Notes: generated by a model not told the origin, from the letters alone. Shown: positions 8,791 through 23,700, counted from the first letter of the stretch. The stretch: 64,000 nucleotides of DNA from Candidula unifasciata (GCA_905116865.2 CAJHNH020008452.1:306092-370091), one strand, 5' to 3'. Translations and numbers: made by a program.

Positions 8791-11700
8791 GTGAGAGATT
8801 TTCGTGGTCGTTTTGCTTTGACTTGCAGCAGCCACCGCAAATATTTATCTGTCACCTGTACGTATATTTACATTAAAAAAAAAATAATTTTGACTTTAGA
8901 AAAATCCTGGTCATTTTGAAGGTACATAAGTTTGTAGCACGTATTACTTAAGGAGTTTTTGCAGGGAAGGGGGGGGTTGTAAACTGTATTTTTAAGTGTA
9001 TAAGACAGTATGTTTTCCCCAGTTTTTGAAGTTAAAAAATTGGGGATTTTCTTATATACATGAAATGTGATTAAAATATTTATTTAATAATTCTGGGGTC
9101 ACAAAATATAGGTCTTTTTGTGCATGGAAGCATCTTATACAAAGAAAAATACAGTATTTAGGTTGGTCTTATGGAAGGTATATATTTTTTCAGATCATAA
9201 AATTTAGTAACATTTGTGAAAGTGGGGGAGCTGCAGTATATATTCTTTCAGATCATAAAATTTAGTAACATTTGTGAAAGTGGGGGAGCTGCAGAAGTTC
9301 CTTGGAAAAGAGGCAGGAATTGACAACCACCAAAGTTGTCACGGAATATTGGATAGTGGCAGCTTGGGCATGAAAATACACCTGGTTGCATGACTATTTT
9401 GGGTTTTTTGGCTCATATAATTTAAGACTCAAGCATGCATCTCTTGAAATGTATATGTTTAATCTTGCATGTGGGGTTGTCCAGTCAATGCATGCTAATT
9501 GTCCTGTATCAGATTACGATATACTGAGAAGAAAAGACAAGCGTGGCTGGTGTTAGTTCATCATTTATGCCATGTCATTTAGTCTTTGATACATACAGTT
9601 AAAAGCCCACTCCATGTCAAAAAAATGTGCATATCCTTTACAGGGTGTTGCAGAACCGACTTCAGCATTTTCTAGTTTGTTTTTTTCCTAGGCAAATTTT
9701 AGGCTCAGTAGTTTGCAGTTGCTTTCTGTCCATGTTCATACATGTGTGTAAATATGTCTACAGGTTTAATCTTGCTTGTTTCTCCCTATGTGTTCTTGGG
9801 CCCCATTGTGGTGGTAATGGTTTTAGCGGGGGAGGGGTTTGGAATAGACTTGCCCCCTACCTAACAAGCATGTTGTAAGAGTCAGCTAATTAGGGCTCTT
9901 CTTATGGAGCCAGAATATATTTGCCTGCGAAGCAAGGAATCAACAGTCTGCATACAAATTAGCCAGATCTGTAAAATGTATGTGCACGCAAAACTCCTAA
10001 CAAGACTAAATTCCAGAAGTGAACAAACAACCAGAACTTTCCGCCAGATTTTACAGCCGGTGAACACAAAGAAGAAGAATTGTGCATGTATGATTGTTTG
10101 AACTCTATACATGATCATGACTGTAGCATGGCTGTGCTGTGCATTCATTAAGAAGAAAAGATTCTATGATGATATGTGATTTTTACTCACGTGATGTGAT
10201 TTGCTTGTTGCTTTGGTGATGCATGTGTGATCTGTTAGCAGAAGGAAGGCTAATAGTTGGAGCCAATAATTCCAAGCTTCCATGTCATGAGGCCAGTATT
10301 TGAGACCTAAAACCTCACCCACATTTGGACAGCATGGTTCCTTCATAACCTTATGGTGCCACAATATCCCTTTTTTTTTCTAAATATGATTGAATGGCGT
10401 GTTAGAGATTTGCTCATGCTGAATTCATATTTGAAAAATGACTTTTTGAGTAAACTCAACGTTGATTTTTTTTAAAGTCTGCAACTTCTGAAGGTAACAT
10501 TTGTTAAATATAATTTTACCTCTTGAAAAATTTAACTCTTTTGGTCCCAGACAGTTGATTCATTAGCTCATTATAATGCAATACATTATTGATCTGTAAA
10601 TGTTCATGCAATAATCCTACTAAAACATTAGTTGCCTATCCTTACAGGCTTTCACAGAACCACTCTCGCCGTTCTTTGGCTGCTTCGTTTTACTGGGCAG
10701 TTTTACTTTCAGTAGTTTGCCATTGCTTACTGAGTGGTGGGTGCTCCATGTCTGTCAGAATCAGCACACTGCTGCCATATCGCATGCAGCTAGAATGAGA
10801 CCTGGTATTTTGGAAATCTGATTAACAGAATGAATTAATTAAAAATCAGTATTTGGTTGGTTTATGTAGCTTCTAAGTGAGACACAGGGAGGTAAGAAAA
10901 GATTATCATATAAAGCCAGGTCTTTTAGCTAAGTTTACTCTGGGGTAAAAGTGTTGGAAAACGGGGAACATTGCGAGCCAGAGACTGGACCATTACCATA
11001 GGACAATCATTACTACAATAAAGGTGATCTGCAGGCCACTTGCTACTTGCTAGGCCTCTTCGGGCCAGATTAGCTTGCGGGCCGCCAGTTAAATAGCCTT
11101 GATATAAAAGGCAAAGATTCAACATTAAGTGAGTAGATTATCAGCGAATGAGTTAACCCACAAGAGAGCAAATTGTGAGTGGATTGGGCATAGGGTAATA
11201 TCAAGCATATCTGCCCTATCAGAGAATGCTTTGAACCTACATTGTTAGGATAACTTCAAGATTTTAAATTGTAGTTATATAAAAAATGTACACTCGGCTG
11301 CGAATTGGAAGGTCGTGTGTTCGGTTCCTGATCAGGGCTGGATTTTTAAAAAAAATGATGACCTTTTCTTCCAGGTCGACCCACAGCAATGAGGGTCCTG
11401 GCTGTCACTAACACTGAGCAGAGACTGCTTCTGTTCCAGGGACTTGTACTTTCTCCCATCAAATATGCTCTTGCCATCCTCACTGTCAGCCATACTTAGA
11501 TTGAAAGACTTGAGAAGGTGCAAAATGAAGCAATGCGCATTATTCTAGGATGCACTGGAGACACCTCTTGTGTAGCAATGAGGTACATTCTTGACTTCCC
11601 TACCATGAACTACAGGATCGAGATCTGGAGGGCTCGTGCAAACCTCAAGATAAGCTCAAATCTGAAGCACCATTTGCACCACATGCTCTTCAAGAAAAAA

Positions 11701-14700
11701 GACAATAGGCTTAAAAGGGGCAAATCATGGTTAGGTAGGACAGAGGATGACATCATGCAGGTTTGCAGCCTTACAGACATCCATCCAGGTGAGGAGTGGA
11801 TACCAGAGTCTAAAGCGCCCAATCTCACATTCTCCTGTGTCGTGATGCTCGATAGGAGTTGTCGAGAGCAGAATCCAGCTGCTGTCAGTGCCGAGGTATG
11901 CGCACTTATCAGTGGCAAGTCAGATGAGACAGATGGGGTGATCTTCACAGACAGGTCCGTTATACGAGGACATAAGAGTGCATGGGCATTTACAGCTCGC
12001 TCTTCAGGCAAAACAGTTAAGGAAGCCAGCAGTGCCTTCTCCATGACCACCAGCAGCTTGACGATGGAGGTGATGGCGGTGACCAGGCTTTCATGTGGCT
12101 GGGATCACAGGACTATTCCCGCATGTGTGTGCTGAGTGATTCTTTGAGTATGATCCGGCGGGTCGAGGCAGGCTGGTTACGCAGACAGTGGCTTGAGTCA
12201 TTGCAAAATTCTCCTGTGTATGCAGTTACTTTCATATTCGTCCCAGGGTATGCAGGCGTTGTTGGTAATGAGAGAGCTGATAGACTGGCAGGCACTGCAT
12301 TAATTTAAAATGGCCGACTCATGGATCACGCAGACATTGTCATTGCCCTTAGAAAGATAGGACGCTCTGAGGATTTTTAAGCAACATGTCCACATCACTT
12401 CTAAGAATACGCAAATTGGGAGTAAAGATCGGCAGAGCCAAGCATGAGAAGCACACTGGACGCACACGAAGTTTTGTTAACCAACATAGGACTGGTACTA
12501 TTAACCGCAAGACGCTGATGAATATGTTGAGTTGGGAATCTGAGCGCCTATGGATGTGTCCGGAGTGCTGTGAAGATAATCTAACTCATAACTCAGTGGG
12601 TACCAGGTACAGTCCTGGGAAGTAAAGGTGGCTGGCGTAATGCTGATCACATCACCCACCAAGTGCCATTTGGTCTATAAAATTTAGGTCTAGCCCTATA
12701 TACACATAAAAGGCCTGGAAAAGGGCCCTTTGTTGTTGTTGTTGATGTAACAAATGTGAATTGTTTATACATGTTGTATGATGTCATAATCTTCATGTGC
12801 CTTAGCAGATGCTTGCATGTTTCTTTGCAAGTCTCTGTCCCTGATGTTCTAAATCACTTCTGTTAATAATACAGTAAAACTTTGTTAAGACAAGCTTGCA
12901 TAAGATAAACACTCAGCTAAGATGAATAAAAGTTTGTTCCCAGCAGGAATGTATTGTTCATAATACATCTTTTAGTCCTTAGTTGGTACATATTTTTTTT
13001 AACACAAACTCTTGATTTTGTGGTCCTTTGGGATTTGTGGTAATGGTTTACTGTATTCAGTTTGAAAATATTTTGAAATATGGTTAGATAGAATTAAATA
13101 TTTCACTTGTAATAAGGTATCATCATTATAATGTATCATGCCAGGTGTGGCAGGTGTTCATATCTCCCTAAAGATCTTAACTTTCAAAAACAGTGTTATT
13201 GATGATATTTCTCCGTGATGTGGTCATACACCTTTGTCTATGGGTTCCGGGGCCGCATTTGTTGACCCACTGCCCCCACCCCCTCCCCCCAACAAGTGTA
13301 TCATAAGGTGATTAATTAGGTATTTGCTAAAATCTGATATGTTGGGCCAAAAAAGTTCAGATATTGCAGCTGGTTGTAAATCAGCTGTTCTCAACCTGTG
13401 GGTCATGACCTTTTTGTGGGTCAAATGGCCCTTTCACAGGGATCGCCAAAGACCATCAGAAAACACATATTTACTGAAGTTATGAAGTAGCAACAAAATT
13501 AATTGTACGGTTAGGGGTCGGTACAGCATGAGGAACTGTATTAAAGGGTTGCGGCGTTAGGAAGGTTGAGTGCCACAGCTGTAAAACCAAAACACAATAT
13601 GCTAACTGTCTTTTAAGGTTGCATTCAGAAGAAGAGGAAGAAGTCATAGACCATCAATCGTTCTCTTCCCATGTCTCTGCTTCTTTAGCCACGGATGTTT
13701 CCAACCATCATGATGTTCTTCATTGTCACTTTTCCCACCATAATAACAAAGCACGCTGATTCTTTCTTATAGCTGCGTATGCGGTTCTGCTTTCATTGGG
13801 TGTTTCTTGACAGTTGTTTTACTTTATTATTATGTTCTGTTATACTTTGGACCCGAATTCCTGAAAGTGTTTTGTGTTGTTGCAGATGATTTGAAAGTTT
13901 TATTGTTAGGGAAAACCTTTAGAGTGTAATATATTGTTCAGGAACTCTTTAGTTTGTTATATATTGTAGGGGAGCCCTTTAGGGTATTATATTGTAGGGG
14001 AAACCTTTAGGGTGTTATATAATGTTGGGGAACCCTTTAGGGAGTTAAGTATTGTTGGGGAAGCCTTTAGGGTTTCATATATTGTTAGGAAACCCTTTAA
14101 GGGGGGTTATATATTGTTGGAGAAGCGATTAGAATGTTATATATTGTTGTGGAACTCTTTAGAGTGTTTTATATTGTTGGGAAAGCCTTTAGAGTGTTCT
14201 GTGTTGTTAGGGAAGCCTTTAGGGTTTTATATAATGTTGGGGAAGCCTTTAGAGTGTGTTGTTGGGGAACCCCTTTACGGTTTTATATAATGTAGGGAAA
14301 GCCTTTAGCTCTTTTGAGTCCCAAGGAACGCATCATACGTTCCTGCCTAGAGGCCCAATAAATGCAAGATGCCCCGATTTTACATCTCTTTTGACTACCC
14401 CTTGGGCCTCTGATGCTAAACACCCTGGGACTCAAAGAGTTAAGGTGTTTTATTTTTTGGGGGAAGCCTTTAGAGTGATATAAATCTACGGGGAATGCAT
14501 GCAGGTGTTGTATATTGTTTATGTATACTGAAAAGTTTTTCTTATTGTTGGGGGAACACTTTCATCTGTTGCATGTTGTTGGGGGAACACTTTCATCTGT
14601 TGCATGTTGTTGGGGAACACATGCAGGTATTGTATATTGTTGGTGAACACGTGCAGGTGTTACATTGTTATAAATCATTGGAGAAACCATGAGGATGATA

Positions 14701-17700
14701 TTAATATTGAAGAACCTTTAAAGTTGTTATATTTTGGGGAACCTTTGTGATGTTCCCATTTTGTCTTGTGCATGTGGAGTGAGGGTGTGTGTGCATAAAA
14801 TATCTTGCATAATATTTATAAATATTCACTATTACTATCTCTTGAAATGATAAATTACTTGAATGTTAGATTAGTTGAATGTTAGATTACTTGAATGTTA
14901 GATTACTTGAATGTTTGATTACTTGAATTTTACGTAATCTTAGTGCTCATTTTACTAATTTTTTTAAAATACTTTTTTGGAGGCGATTTATATGATGTTA
15001 TATTAGCCTTTTTTAAAATTTGTTCTTCAACTCCTTCTCCGTTCACCTTTACACTGCTGTAACCATTTGTCGGTATCCCTCATTAGAGCACAGACTCTGA
15101 AATGCCTCACATCAAGCCACCGTCCTATCTGTTGCTGTCTCCTGGCAGGTCACTTAGTATCTTTCCACCACCCCTTCCCACCCCCCCCCCTTCCCCATCC
15201 TCGCCACCTTTCCCCTCTGACTCATCTCTGGCTATAATTATCTTTTCCATGTTTTTTCATCATACTGATAATCAGGTAGTCAGGAAATCAAAGTCACAGC
15301 TTTTATAGCACATGGGCCATTCTCATAGTTCCTCCGATCCTGTGTCAACAAGAACCACACAGAATGTCCTTAAAAAAAAAACTGGCAGACTGCAGTCTCA
15401 GCCAATCCAGTAGCATACACACTCTTTCAATGCATAAGGAAGTCATCAGAAATGCAAAACAGTCTTGACACTAGAAATGCAGTTCATTGTCAATGGAAGC
15501 AGCAGTTACACCAGATCATCATTATTTGCCCATGCAAATAATTGCATAAGCAACCACCTCAGGTCATTTTCTTTCACTTTTTTTCCCCTCCTACCCTCCA
15601 GTGCAAGGACATCAGGCTGTATGTATATATATATATCATAGTTTCTCAGTACATGACCTGTCCAGCACCACTATCTTTTTCTCACCTCCTGATTTACTGT
15701 AGTTTCTTTACTTTTCTGTCTTCTCTGTCTGCACCATCGGAGTTGGCACTTGCTGCTGAAGATAAGGACAGAGTGTTTTCTGGAATTTCGTTAGTGCTGT
15801 AATGTTGATTCCTGATTCAACATTCTACTTCTCTCTCTTAGTCGATTATTAGTCATGCCATGTTACCTCCTGTGTCCTTAAGCACCACTTTATTATAGTG
15901 TCTTCACATAGAAAATAATCAGGCACATTTTTCTTTTGTTCTTATTTGATTTCACAGTACTTTGTGTCTCTAGTTTGGAAATCCTACATTTGTTTAATCC
16001 ACTTATGCATGTTTATTTTAAAGAGACCCCACCAGCATATATCCACGTATGATCTGTTAGATGTTGTTTGAAATGTTTTCCCATACTAATTTCAGATTTT
16101 ATTTGACCTCACCCCAACTACAAATGCAGACTTTGAGGTATTTTTTTTTTCCTTTCTGTTTTGCTGTTCGCATTTGCCTTTGCTTACAACTTATAACAAT
16201 TAACTCTTTCATTTCCAAGAAATTTTTCAGTATATGTTTTTATGGGAAATGGCCATATAAAAATCACAGGTGTTACTTTTAACCCTTTCCATCCCAAATA
16301 GTTGTTGCCACAACACTTTAAGTCCAAGAGTATATGAACTTTACAATATCCATGAGCTTTACTAGGTTTAAATAATTCAGCTATGGAACAAAAAATGTTA
16401 CAGGAAGACAACAAATTATCTAACAGAAGAATGAGTTGAAAGAAGTTGAGAAATATAAGTTAAGATAAATGAACATCAGTGAAATTCATACTAAATAACC
16501 AAACCCATAGGACAGCAACTTAGTTTGTAAACATTGGATTGTAAACATTGGATTGTAAACATTGGATTGTAAACATTGGATACCAAAATATAACTTTTAT
16601 ATGGTCGAGCAGGATTCTGGGATTTGCAGCTTTTGGATTTACAGGAAAATTATGAACAGCTTCCACAAAACATACTTGGGGTAAATACAGAATAGTTGAA
16701 TTTCAGAGACACCACCATGAAAATAGCACAAGAAATATGTGGAACTAAAAGGAAAGGTAACATAGGATGTAAGCTCTCAACATGGTGGTCTGAAGAAAAA
16801 AGAAGAATTGTGAGCAATAAAAAGAAAGCTTATGGCATTTAGAACAAAAGAGGATTACATAACATACAGGATAATTAGAAGAGAAGTAAACAGAACTATC
16901 AGACAAGCAAAAAGAGATTCATGAGAAAAGTTTGGAAGCAAGCTGGCTGAAGAAGAAAGAACAGTAGTGAAAAACTACTACATCAGACGAATGCTAGGAA
17001 TAAAGCCAGTCTTACAGGTCATCAAAGAACAACAAATGAAGTGGTTTGGACACCTAACAAGATTGCCCTGGTACTATCTGCCACAGTGAGCCACACTAAA
17101 ACGTTACAACGGGTATAGAGCGAGTGGAAGACCTTGGCAATTGATAGAGTGAGGGCATTAAGAACAGCCTTACAGAAATGAACATCAGTCTTAATAGTGC
17201 TCATGACAGAGCTCATCAACGTACATTACATCTCCCCCCGACACTTCGATGAGGTACAAGGTGGAAGAGAAGAATAAGAAGAAGGATTTACAGATGAAAA
17301 ATGACCTTTTGTGTCACTGGGTGTCAATCTGTCAAGAAGCTATTGAAAAAGGGTCAAAAGGAGTAATACCAGTGACATTTTATTATTTACCTTGTATCAA
17401 AAGAGTCCATTAACAGAAAATATAAAGAACTAAAGGACTAGTCAGTTTGACAAAAGCATGACAAGAACAAATGTCATTACATTCAAAGCTAAGCTAAATC
17501 CATAGTGTGGGAGCCGTAGTATCATAATAGCTTGATGCTTGCCTACCAGCCTGAAGGTCCTCTATTTTGAATCCGCATAAAGCCATATTTTTTTCCCTTC
17601 AAAATTGGCCTACTCTCCCAGGTCAACCTAGCTCAAAATGGGAACCAGGTTTTTTAGGAGGTAAGGATAGTTGGCATAATGTTGACCATATTACCCAATT

Positions 17701-20700
17701 AGTGTGGCTAGACTTGAACACTATACATGAAGCCAAAAAAGAGAATAGTAAAACCACATAGAACTGTGTGTTATCTGTTGTCACACACTGGCAGATGCTC
17801 GAAGCTAAGAGGAAAGGCAAGACGGACGTTTTAATCAGAATGCTACTGGCACCATTAGTATCGGAACTCTTCGCTGGCTGCTGAAGATGGGGACGGAGCG
17901 CTTATGGGAATGCCCCGAGTGTTGTGATGTCGGTTCTTGAATCAAATCAAATCAACACACTGAGGGAGAGACTGAAGATGGGATCTAAGCATTTATGGAC
18001 TTGTCGGTTACACAGTGAGGATGATAGGTTGTTTTACTAACTAACCCAATGAGGGCCATCTGTTCTTTGGAAATGTGAGTTTAGCATCATATTCCCAGTA
18101 TACCACTGTGAAAAAAAAAATTTTATACACAGTTAAAAGTAGTTACTTGGTTAGCCAGATTTTCTTACTAAGCTTTAACCAAATCTAAAATGTAACAGAA
18201 CAAATTGTGCTTTGTTTGGGATTCAAGGGTTAAAAGCCAATCACACATCATGTTTTGTTTGGGACTGCAGGAGTTAATCATTTGTTTGCGCTTCTTTCAG
18301 TGTAACCTTTATTCCATTTTGATGTTTGGATTTTGTTTTTAAGTATAGTTTCAACAGTTTTTGTTCAGTTGTCTTTTTTATTTTATAGAGATATGAAATA
18401 TGTGTGTGCGTTATGGAACATAATTTGCCTCCCTGTGTGGGTTCCATGGTATTTTTTTTCTAAGGGGGAGGGGGGAAGGTAGATCCCCCCCACACCCCCC
18501 CACCCCCCACCCCATCCCCCAGCAAGCATCTCGTAAAAGACAACTAATTAGAGGTTTTTCTGTTGAAATCGGAATGCTTCTGCCTGAGAGACGAGGAGCC
18601 AGTAATCTGCATATAAATAAGTTAGATCTTTAAAACAGATGTGAATGCACAACTCAAGTTCTAGAACAAGACTAAAGAAGGTGAAAAATCAGGAGTTTCA
18701 GTCAGAACTTGCCACAGTAGCTTAAAGCCAGCAAGCGTGAAGAGGAAGAAGATGTAATTTGCCATTTTTACAAAGTAACTATGAGTTTACCTTATAGGCA
18801 CTGAGGTAAAGCAATGGTTGCCAACCTGCCTGCTGGCCCAGTAGTCAGACTCAGGTTTCTTTATTCATCTTCTGCATTTGCTGTTTAAAAAGTCTGTAAT
18901 TTTCCCTACAAAAGTAGAGCGCCAGAAACCACACAGTCGCTCACATTTTAAATTAGTTGGATTTTCAGAGTTGACATGAGATTCCAGACTGATCTAGCGA
19001 CTAAAATAGAGACTGGGAAATGCTCTGGGCAGTAAAGATAGCCAGCAAATTGATCTAAAAAACCATTACAAAAACCCAGTGTACCTCAAGGTGTGAAAAT
19101 TGAACCTTGTCTTTTCTAACACTATTAGAAGTATTGGACCCTTTTTCACTGGAGTGATGCATCGGGCATACGTTTCCAAACTCATGCCCAACTCTAATTT
19201 AAAACACTTTCTATCTATATCTGTATCCTCTTCAGATCATTGTTGACACTTAAGGCATTCACAAGTAACCTCAGTGCTGCCAGTCTGTTGAATGAATAAA
19301 GTTCAACCCCACCAGTACTGCATAGCAAGCGATAAACATGCTGTGACACAAAGTGCCACCATTAGGATAAGAAACACCCAGGAGCAAGTCCCAGAAAGCC
19401 TGGTCTATTGTATGCAGGCTGTTGGTTCCTTGCCTCTCAGGCAGATGCACTTTGACTTAGAAGGAAACATTTCTTATTAGTGGACTTCTGTGAACACATT
19501 ATGCGTGGGTCAGTGATGAAGTAAGATATTCTATCCAAACACCACTATGCATGGGTCATGGATGAAGAAAGATATTCTATTTAAACACTATGCATGGGTC
19601 ATGGATGAAGAAATATATTCTATCCAAACACTATGCATGGGTCATGGATGAAGAAAGATATTATATCTAAACACTATGTGTGGGTTATAGATGAAGAAAG
19701 ATATTCTCTCTAAACACTATCCATGGGTCAGTGATGAAGAAAGATATTCTATCTAAACACTATCTGTGGGTCAGTGATGAAGAAAGATATTCTATCTAAA
19801 CACTATGTGTGGGTCAGGGATGAAGAAAGATATTCTATCTAAACACTATGTGTGGGTCAGGGATGAAGAAAGATATTCTCTCTAAACACTATGTGTGGGT
19901 CAGGGATGAAGAAAGATATTCTATCTAAACACTATGTGTGGGTCAGGGATGAAGAAAGATATTCTATCTAAACACTATGTGTGGGTCAAGGATGAAGAAA
20001 GATATTCTATCTAAACACTATGTGTATGTCAGGGATGAAGAAAGATATTCTATCTAAACACTATGTGTGGGTCAGGGATGAAGAAAGATATTCTATCTAA
20101 ACACTATGTGTGGGTCAGGGATGAAGAAAGATATTCTCTCTAAACACTATGTGTGGGTCAGGGATGAAGAAAAATATTCTATCTAAACACTATGTGTGGG
20201 TCAGGGATGAAGAAATATATTCTATCTAAACACTATGGGTGGATCAAGGATAAAGAAATATATTCTCTCTAAACACTATGTGTGGATCAGGGATGAAGAA
20301 AGATATTCTCTCTAAACACTATGTGTGGATCAGGGATGAAGAAAGATATTCTATCTAAACACTATGTGTGGGTCATGGATGAAGAAAGAAATTCTATCTA
20401 AACCACTATGTGTGGGTCAGGGATGAAGAAATATATTCTCTCTAAACACTATGTGTGGATCAAGGATGAAGAAAGATATTCTATCTAAACACTATGGGTG
20501 GATCAGGGATGAAGAAAGATATTCTCTCTAAACACTATCCATGGGTCAGGGATGAAGAAATATATTCTCTCCACTTTCTGTGGGTCAGTGATGAAGAAAG
20601 ATATTCTCTCTAAACACTATGTGTGGGTCAGGGATGGGAAGAAAGATAATTCTATTAAACCTATGTGTGGGTCAGGTATGAAGAAAGATATTCTATCTAA

Positions 20701-23700
20701 ACACTATGTGTGGGGTCAGGGGATGAAGAAAGATATTCTATCTAAACACTATGTGTGGGTCAGGGATGAAGAAAGATATTCTATCTAAACACTATGTGTG
20801 GGTCAGGGATGAAGAAAGATATTCTATCTAAACACTATGTGTGGGTCAGGGATGAAGAAAGATATTCTCTCTAAACACTATGTGTGGATCAGGGATGAAG
20901 AAAGATATTCTATCTAAACACTATGTGTGGGTCATGGATGAAGAAAGAAATTCTATCTAAACACTATGTGTGGGTCAGGGATGAAGAAATATATTCTCTC
21001 TAAACACTATGTGTGGATCAAGGATGAAGAAAGATATTCTATCTAAACACTATGGGTGGATCAGGGATGAAGAAAGATATTCTATCTAAACACTATGTGT
21101 GGATCAGGGATGAAGAAAGATATTCTATCTAAACACTATGGGTGTATCAGGGATGAAGACAGATATTCTATCTAAACACTATGTGTGGATCAGGGATGAA
21201 GAAAGATATTCTATCTAAACACTATGTGTGGATCAGGGATGAAGAAAGATATTCTATCTAAACACTATGGGTGGATCAGGGATGAAGAAAGATATTCTAT
21301 CTAAACACTATGTGTGGGTCAGGGATGAAGAAAGATATTCTATCTAAACACTATGGGTGGATCAGGGATGAAGAAAGATATTCTATCTAAACACTATGTG
21401 TGGGTCAGGGATGAAGAAAGATATTCTCTCTAAACACTATCCATGGGTTGTTGGAGGACACATTTTACCTAACATTGATGTTTTACGTATGCTTTAAATA
21501 ATTGTTTTTGTTCACATTAGCACAGACTAGAATAAGTTTTGACACAGAGATAGATCTGGACTTGTCTGGAGTTAAGCGTTGACATAGACTGGAGTTAAAG
21601 CATTGACATAGACTGGAGTTAAAGCATTGACATAGACTGGAGTTAAGCATTGACATTGACTTGAGTTAAGCATTGACATATAATGGAGTTAAGCATTGAC
21701 ATATACTGGAGTTAAGCATTGATATATACTTGAGTTAAGCATTGACATAGCCTGGATTAAGCATTGACATATAATGGAGTTAAAGCATTGACATAGACTG
21801 GAGTTAAAGCATTGACATAGACTGGAGTTAAGCGTTGACATAGACTGGAGTTAAAGCATTGACATATACTGGAGTTAAAGCATTGACATATACTGGAGTT
21901 AAGCATTGATATATACTTGAGTTAAGCATTGACATAGCCTGGATTAAGCATTGACATACACTGGAGTTACGCATTGACATAGACTGGAGTTTAGCCTTCA
22001 ATGTTCACAGTGACATAGACTGAGACTGAAATTATGACACAGAATTAATCAGATTGAAAATGATGAGTCAACCATTGCATGCTCTTGTCAAGATAGTCTG
22101 AAGATAGGAATTGGTTTTCTCAATCAGTAGAATTTATTCATACATAATGGCTGTCACCTGATCCTTTCTAACATTGCCTGCATCTCACATTCCCAGAATT
22201 CCTGTGATGTTTTTGTATATTCGTTAACATTTGCATGATGTACATAAACAGCTGTCATTGCTTGTGGATATGTCTTTACTGGTTTTTAATTTTAATTTTT
22301 GTTTGTGTGTGTTTTTTTATTTTGTTTTTGTTAAATAAATTACAGATAAATTGTATTAATATTCGATCTTTGAAAGTCATTTCTAAATAGATTTATGTTA
22401 CTGTCAAATTTTATTATCTGCATTTTCCACAGTAATAATTTTTACAATATTTGTATAATAAAAACACTACTGGCAACATCAGAATTGGAACTCTTCGCAG
22501 GATGCTAAAGATGAGGCTGGAGTGCGTTTGGCAATGTTAATGAGTGCTATGTCTCAGTTTATTAGTTAAACACTCAACATCTAATACTCAGATAAATGCT
22601 GGGATTATCCTGTTGTGACAATTGCATTCTCAGCATGGAGTCAGGCATCATGTCAGCTGACACAAGCCCTGTGCAGACATACCTGCTCTCACCAGACATT
22701 GATGCTCACGACCCTTCGTTTTCAAGAGAGGGAGGTTTCTATCTGCTGAGGAAAGATTCTGAGAGAAGGCAGACACTGGTGCACATCCTGGATCAGGACT
22801 CTCAGAAGGTTTGTTGATAAATGTGTCAGTTGGGAAGCGTTAAAGGTTTGTTTTTGATACTACAATAGAGTGGATACTCATGGTGTCAAAGGTTTGTCAG
22901 TGAGGCAGCAAGATAAGTAATAAGGGTGCACTTTAAGGTTTGTCAGTGAGGCAACAATGTAGTAGATAAGGGTGAAGTTAAAGGTTTGTCACTGAGGTAA
23001 CAATATAGTAGATAAGGGTGAAGTTGAAGGTTTGTCAGGAAAGCAGCAGTATAGTGGATAATGGTGGACAGCTCTGTTGTTAAAAGCATATGCAAGAAAG
23101 AATTTCACAGTTATGTCAACACAGATGTAAAACAGACATGCAGGCAGAGCACAGTGATTTAATTAAACAGAAATGTAAAACCATATGCAAAAGCAGCACA
23201 TTTTCTTCCATAATTGAAAAATATTGCCTGCATTTTCTTATCTTGAATCTGTTATTTTATTGTTCCCAGATTTGTTCCAGCTGGTTAGATCTGCTCCGTA
23301 GAGACGCCACTATATCTAGTCAAAAGCTGACCTCTGTAAGTACATTTAGTCTCAAATAAATATAGTCATACCCTCCATGGCTTTAACACTCTGCAGTTGC
23401 AGCCAGTACCAAAACTCTCATACTGGCATACTGGGCACTGTCCAAAGACATAATATCAACCAAAACCCATAAAAGTAGGAAAAATGGCTTACTTAGGGTG
23501 AGAGGTTAATATTTTTCTTGGTACCTATTTTTAGACTGAATATTGTGAAAAGTAAAAGCTGCCAGCATGATATTTTCATCGACTATATACTTCCAGTATA
23601 CATCATAATATACTTCCAGTATACATCACAATATACTTCCAGTATACATCACAATATACTTCCAGTATACATCACAATATACTTCCAGTATACATCACAA

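Larger units (their letters stand above)
16279..18233. other. possible TTAA-flanked composite element
   Basis: ttaaccctttccatcccaaa at 16279 is an imperfect inverted match to tttgggattcaagggttaa ending at 18233. A second, weaker nested pair lies outside it (16200 and 18277). The inside contains a LINE 3' fragment, a SINE and a [10 protein letters not shown] repeat. Two independent MITE ends are an equally good explanation. Confidence 0.3.
8791..22633 (+). other. large ASK intron (13.8 kb)
   Basis: The donor is at 8791 (gtgaga) and the acceptor ends at 22633 (cattctcag), both phase 2. Its repeats and mobile elements are listed separately. I see nothing else in the remaining stretches (about 8800-9170, 9300-9620, 10090-10630, 10760-11280, 12750-13230, 14700-16190, 22020-22460) beyond AT-rich DNA and short homopolymers. 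Confidence 0.7.

Noticed and set aside
11518..12308. a host gene encoding RNase H
   Set aside because: The surrounding reverse transcriptase remnant, frameshifts and SINE-type tail show it is a dead retrotransposon fragment.
19495..21450. CRISPR-like array
   Set aside because: The units are contiguous tandem repeats without unique spacers, in a eukaryotic intron.
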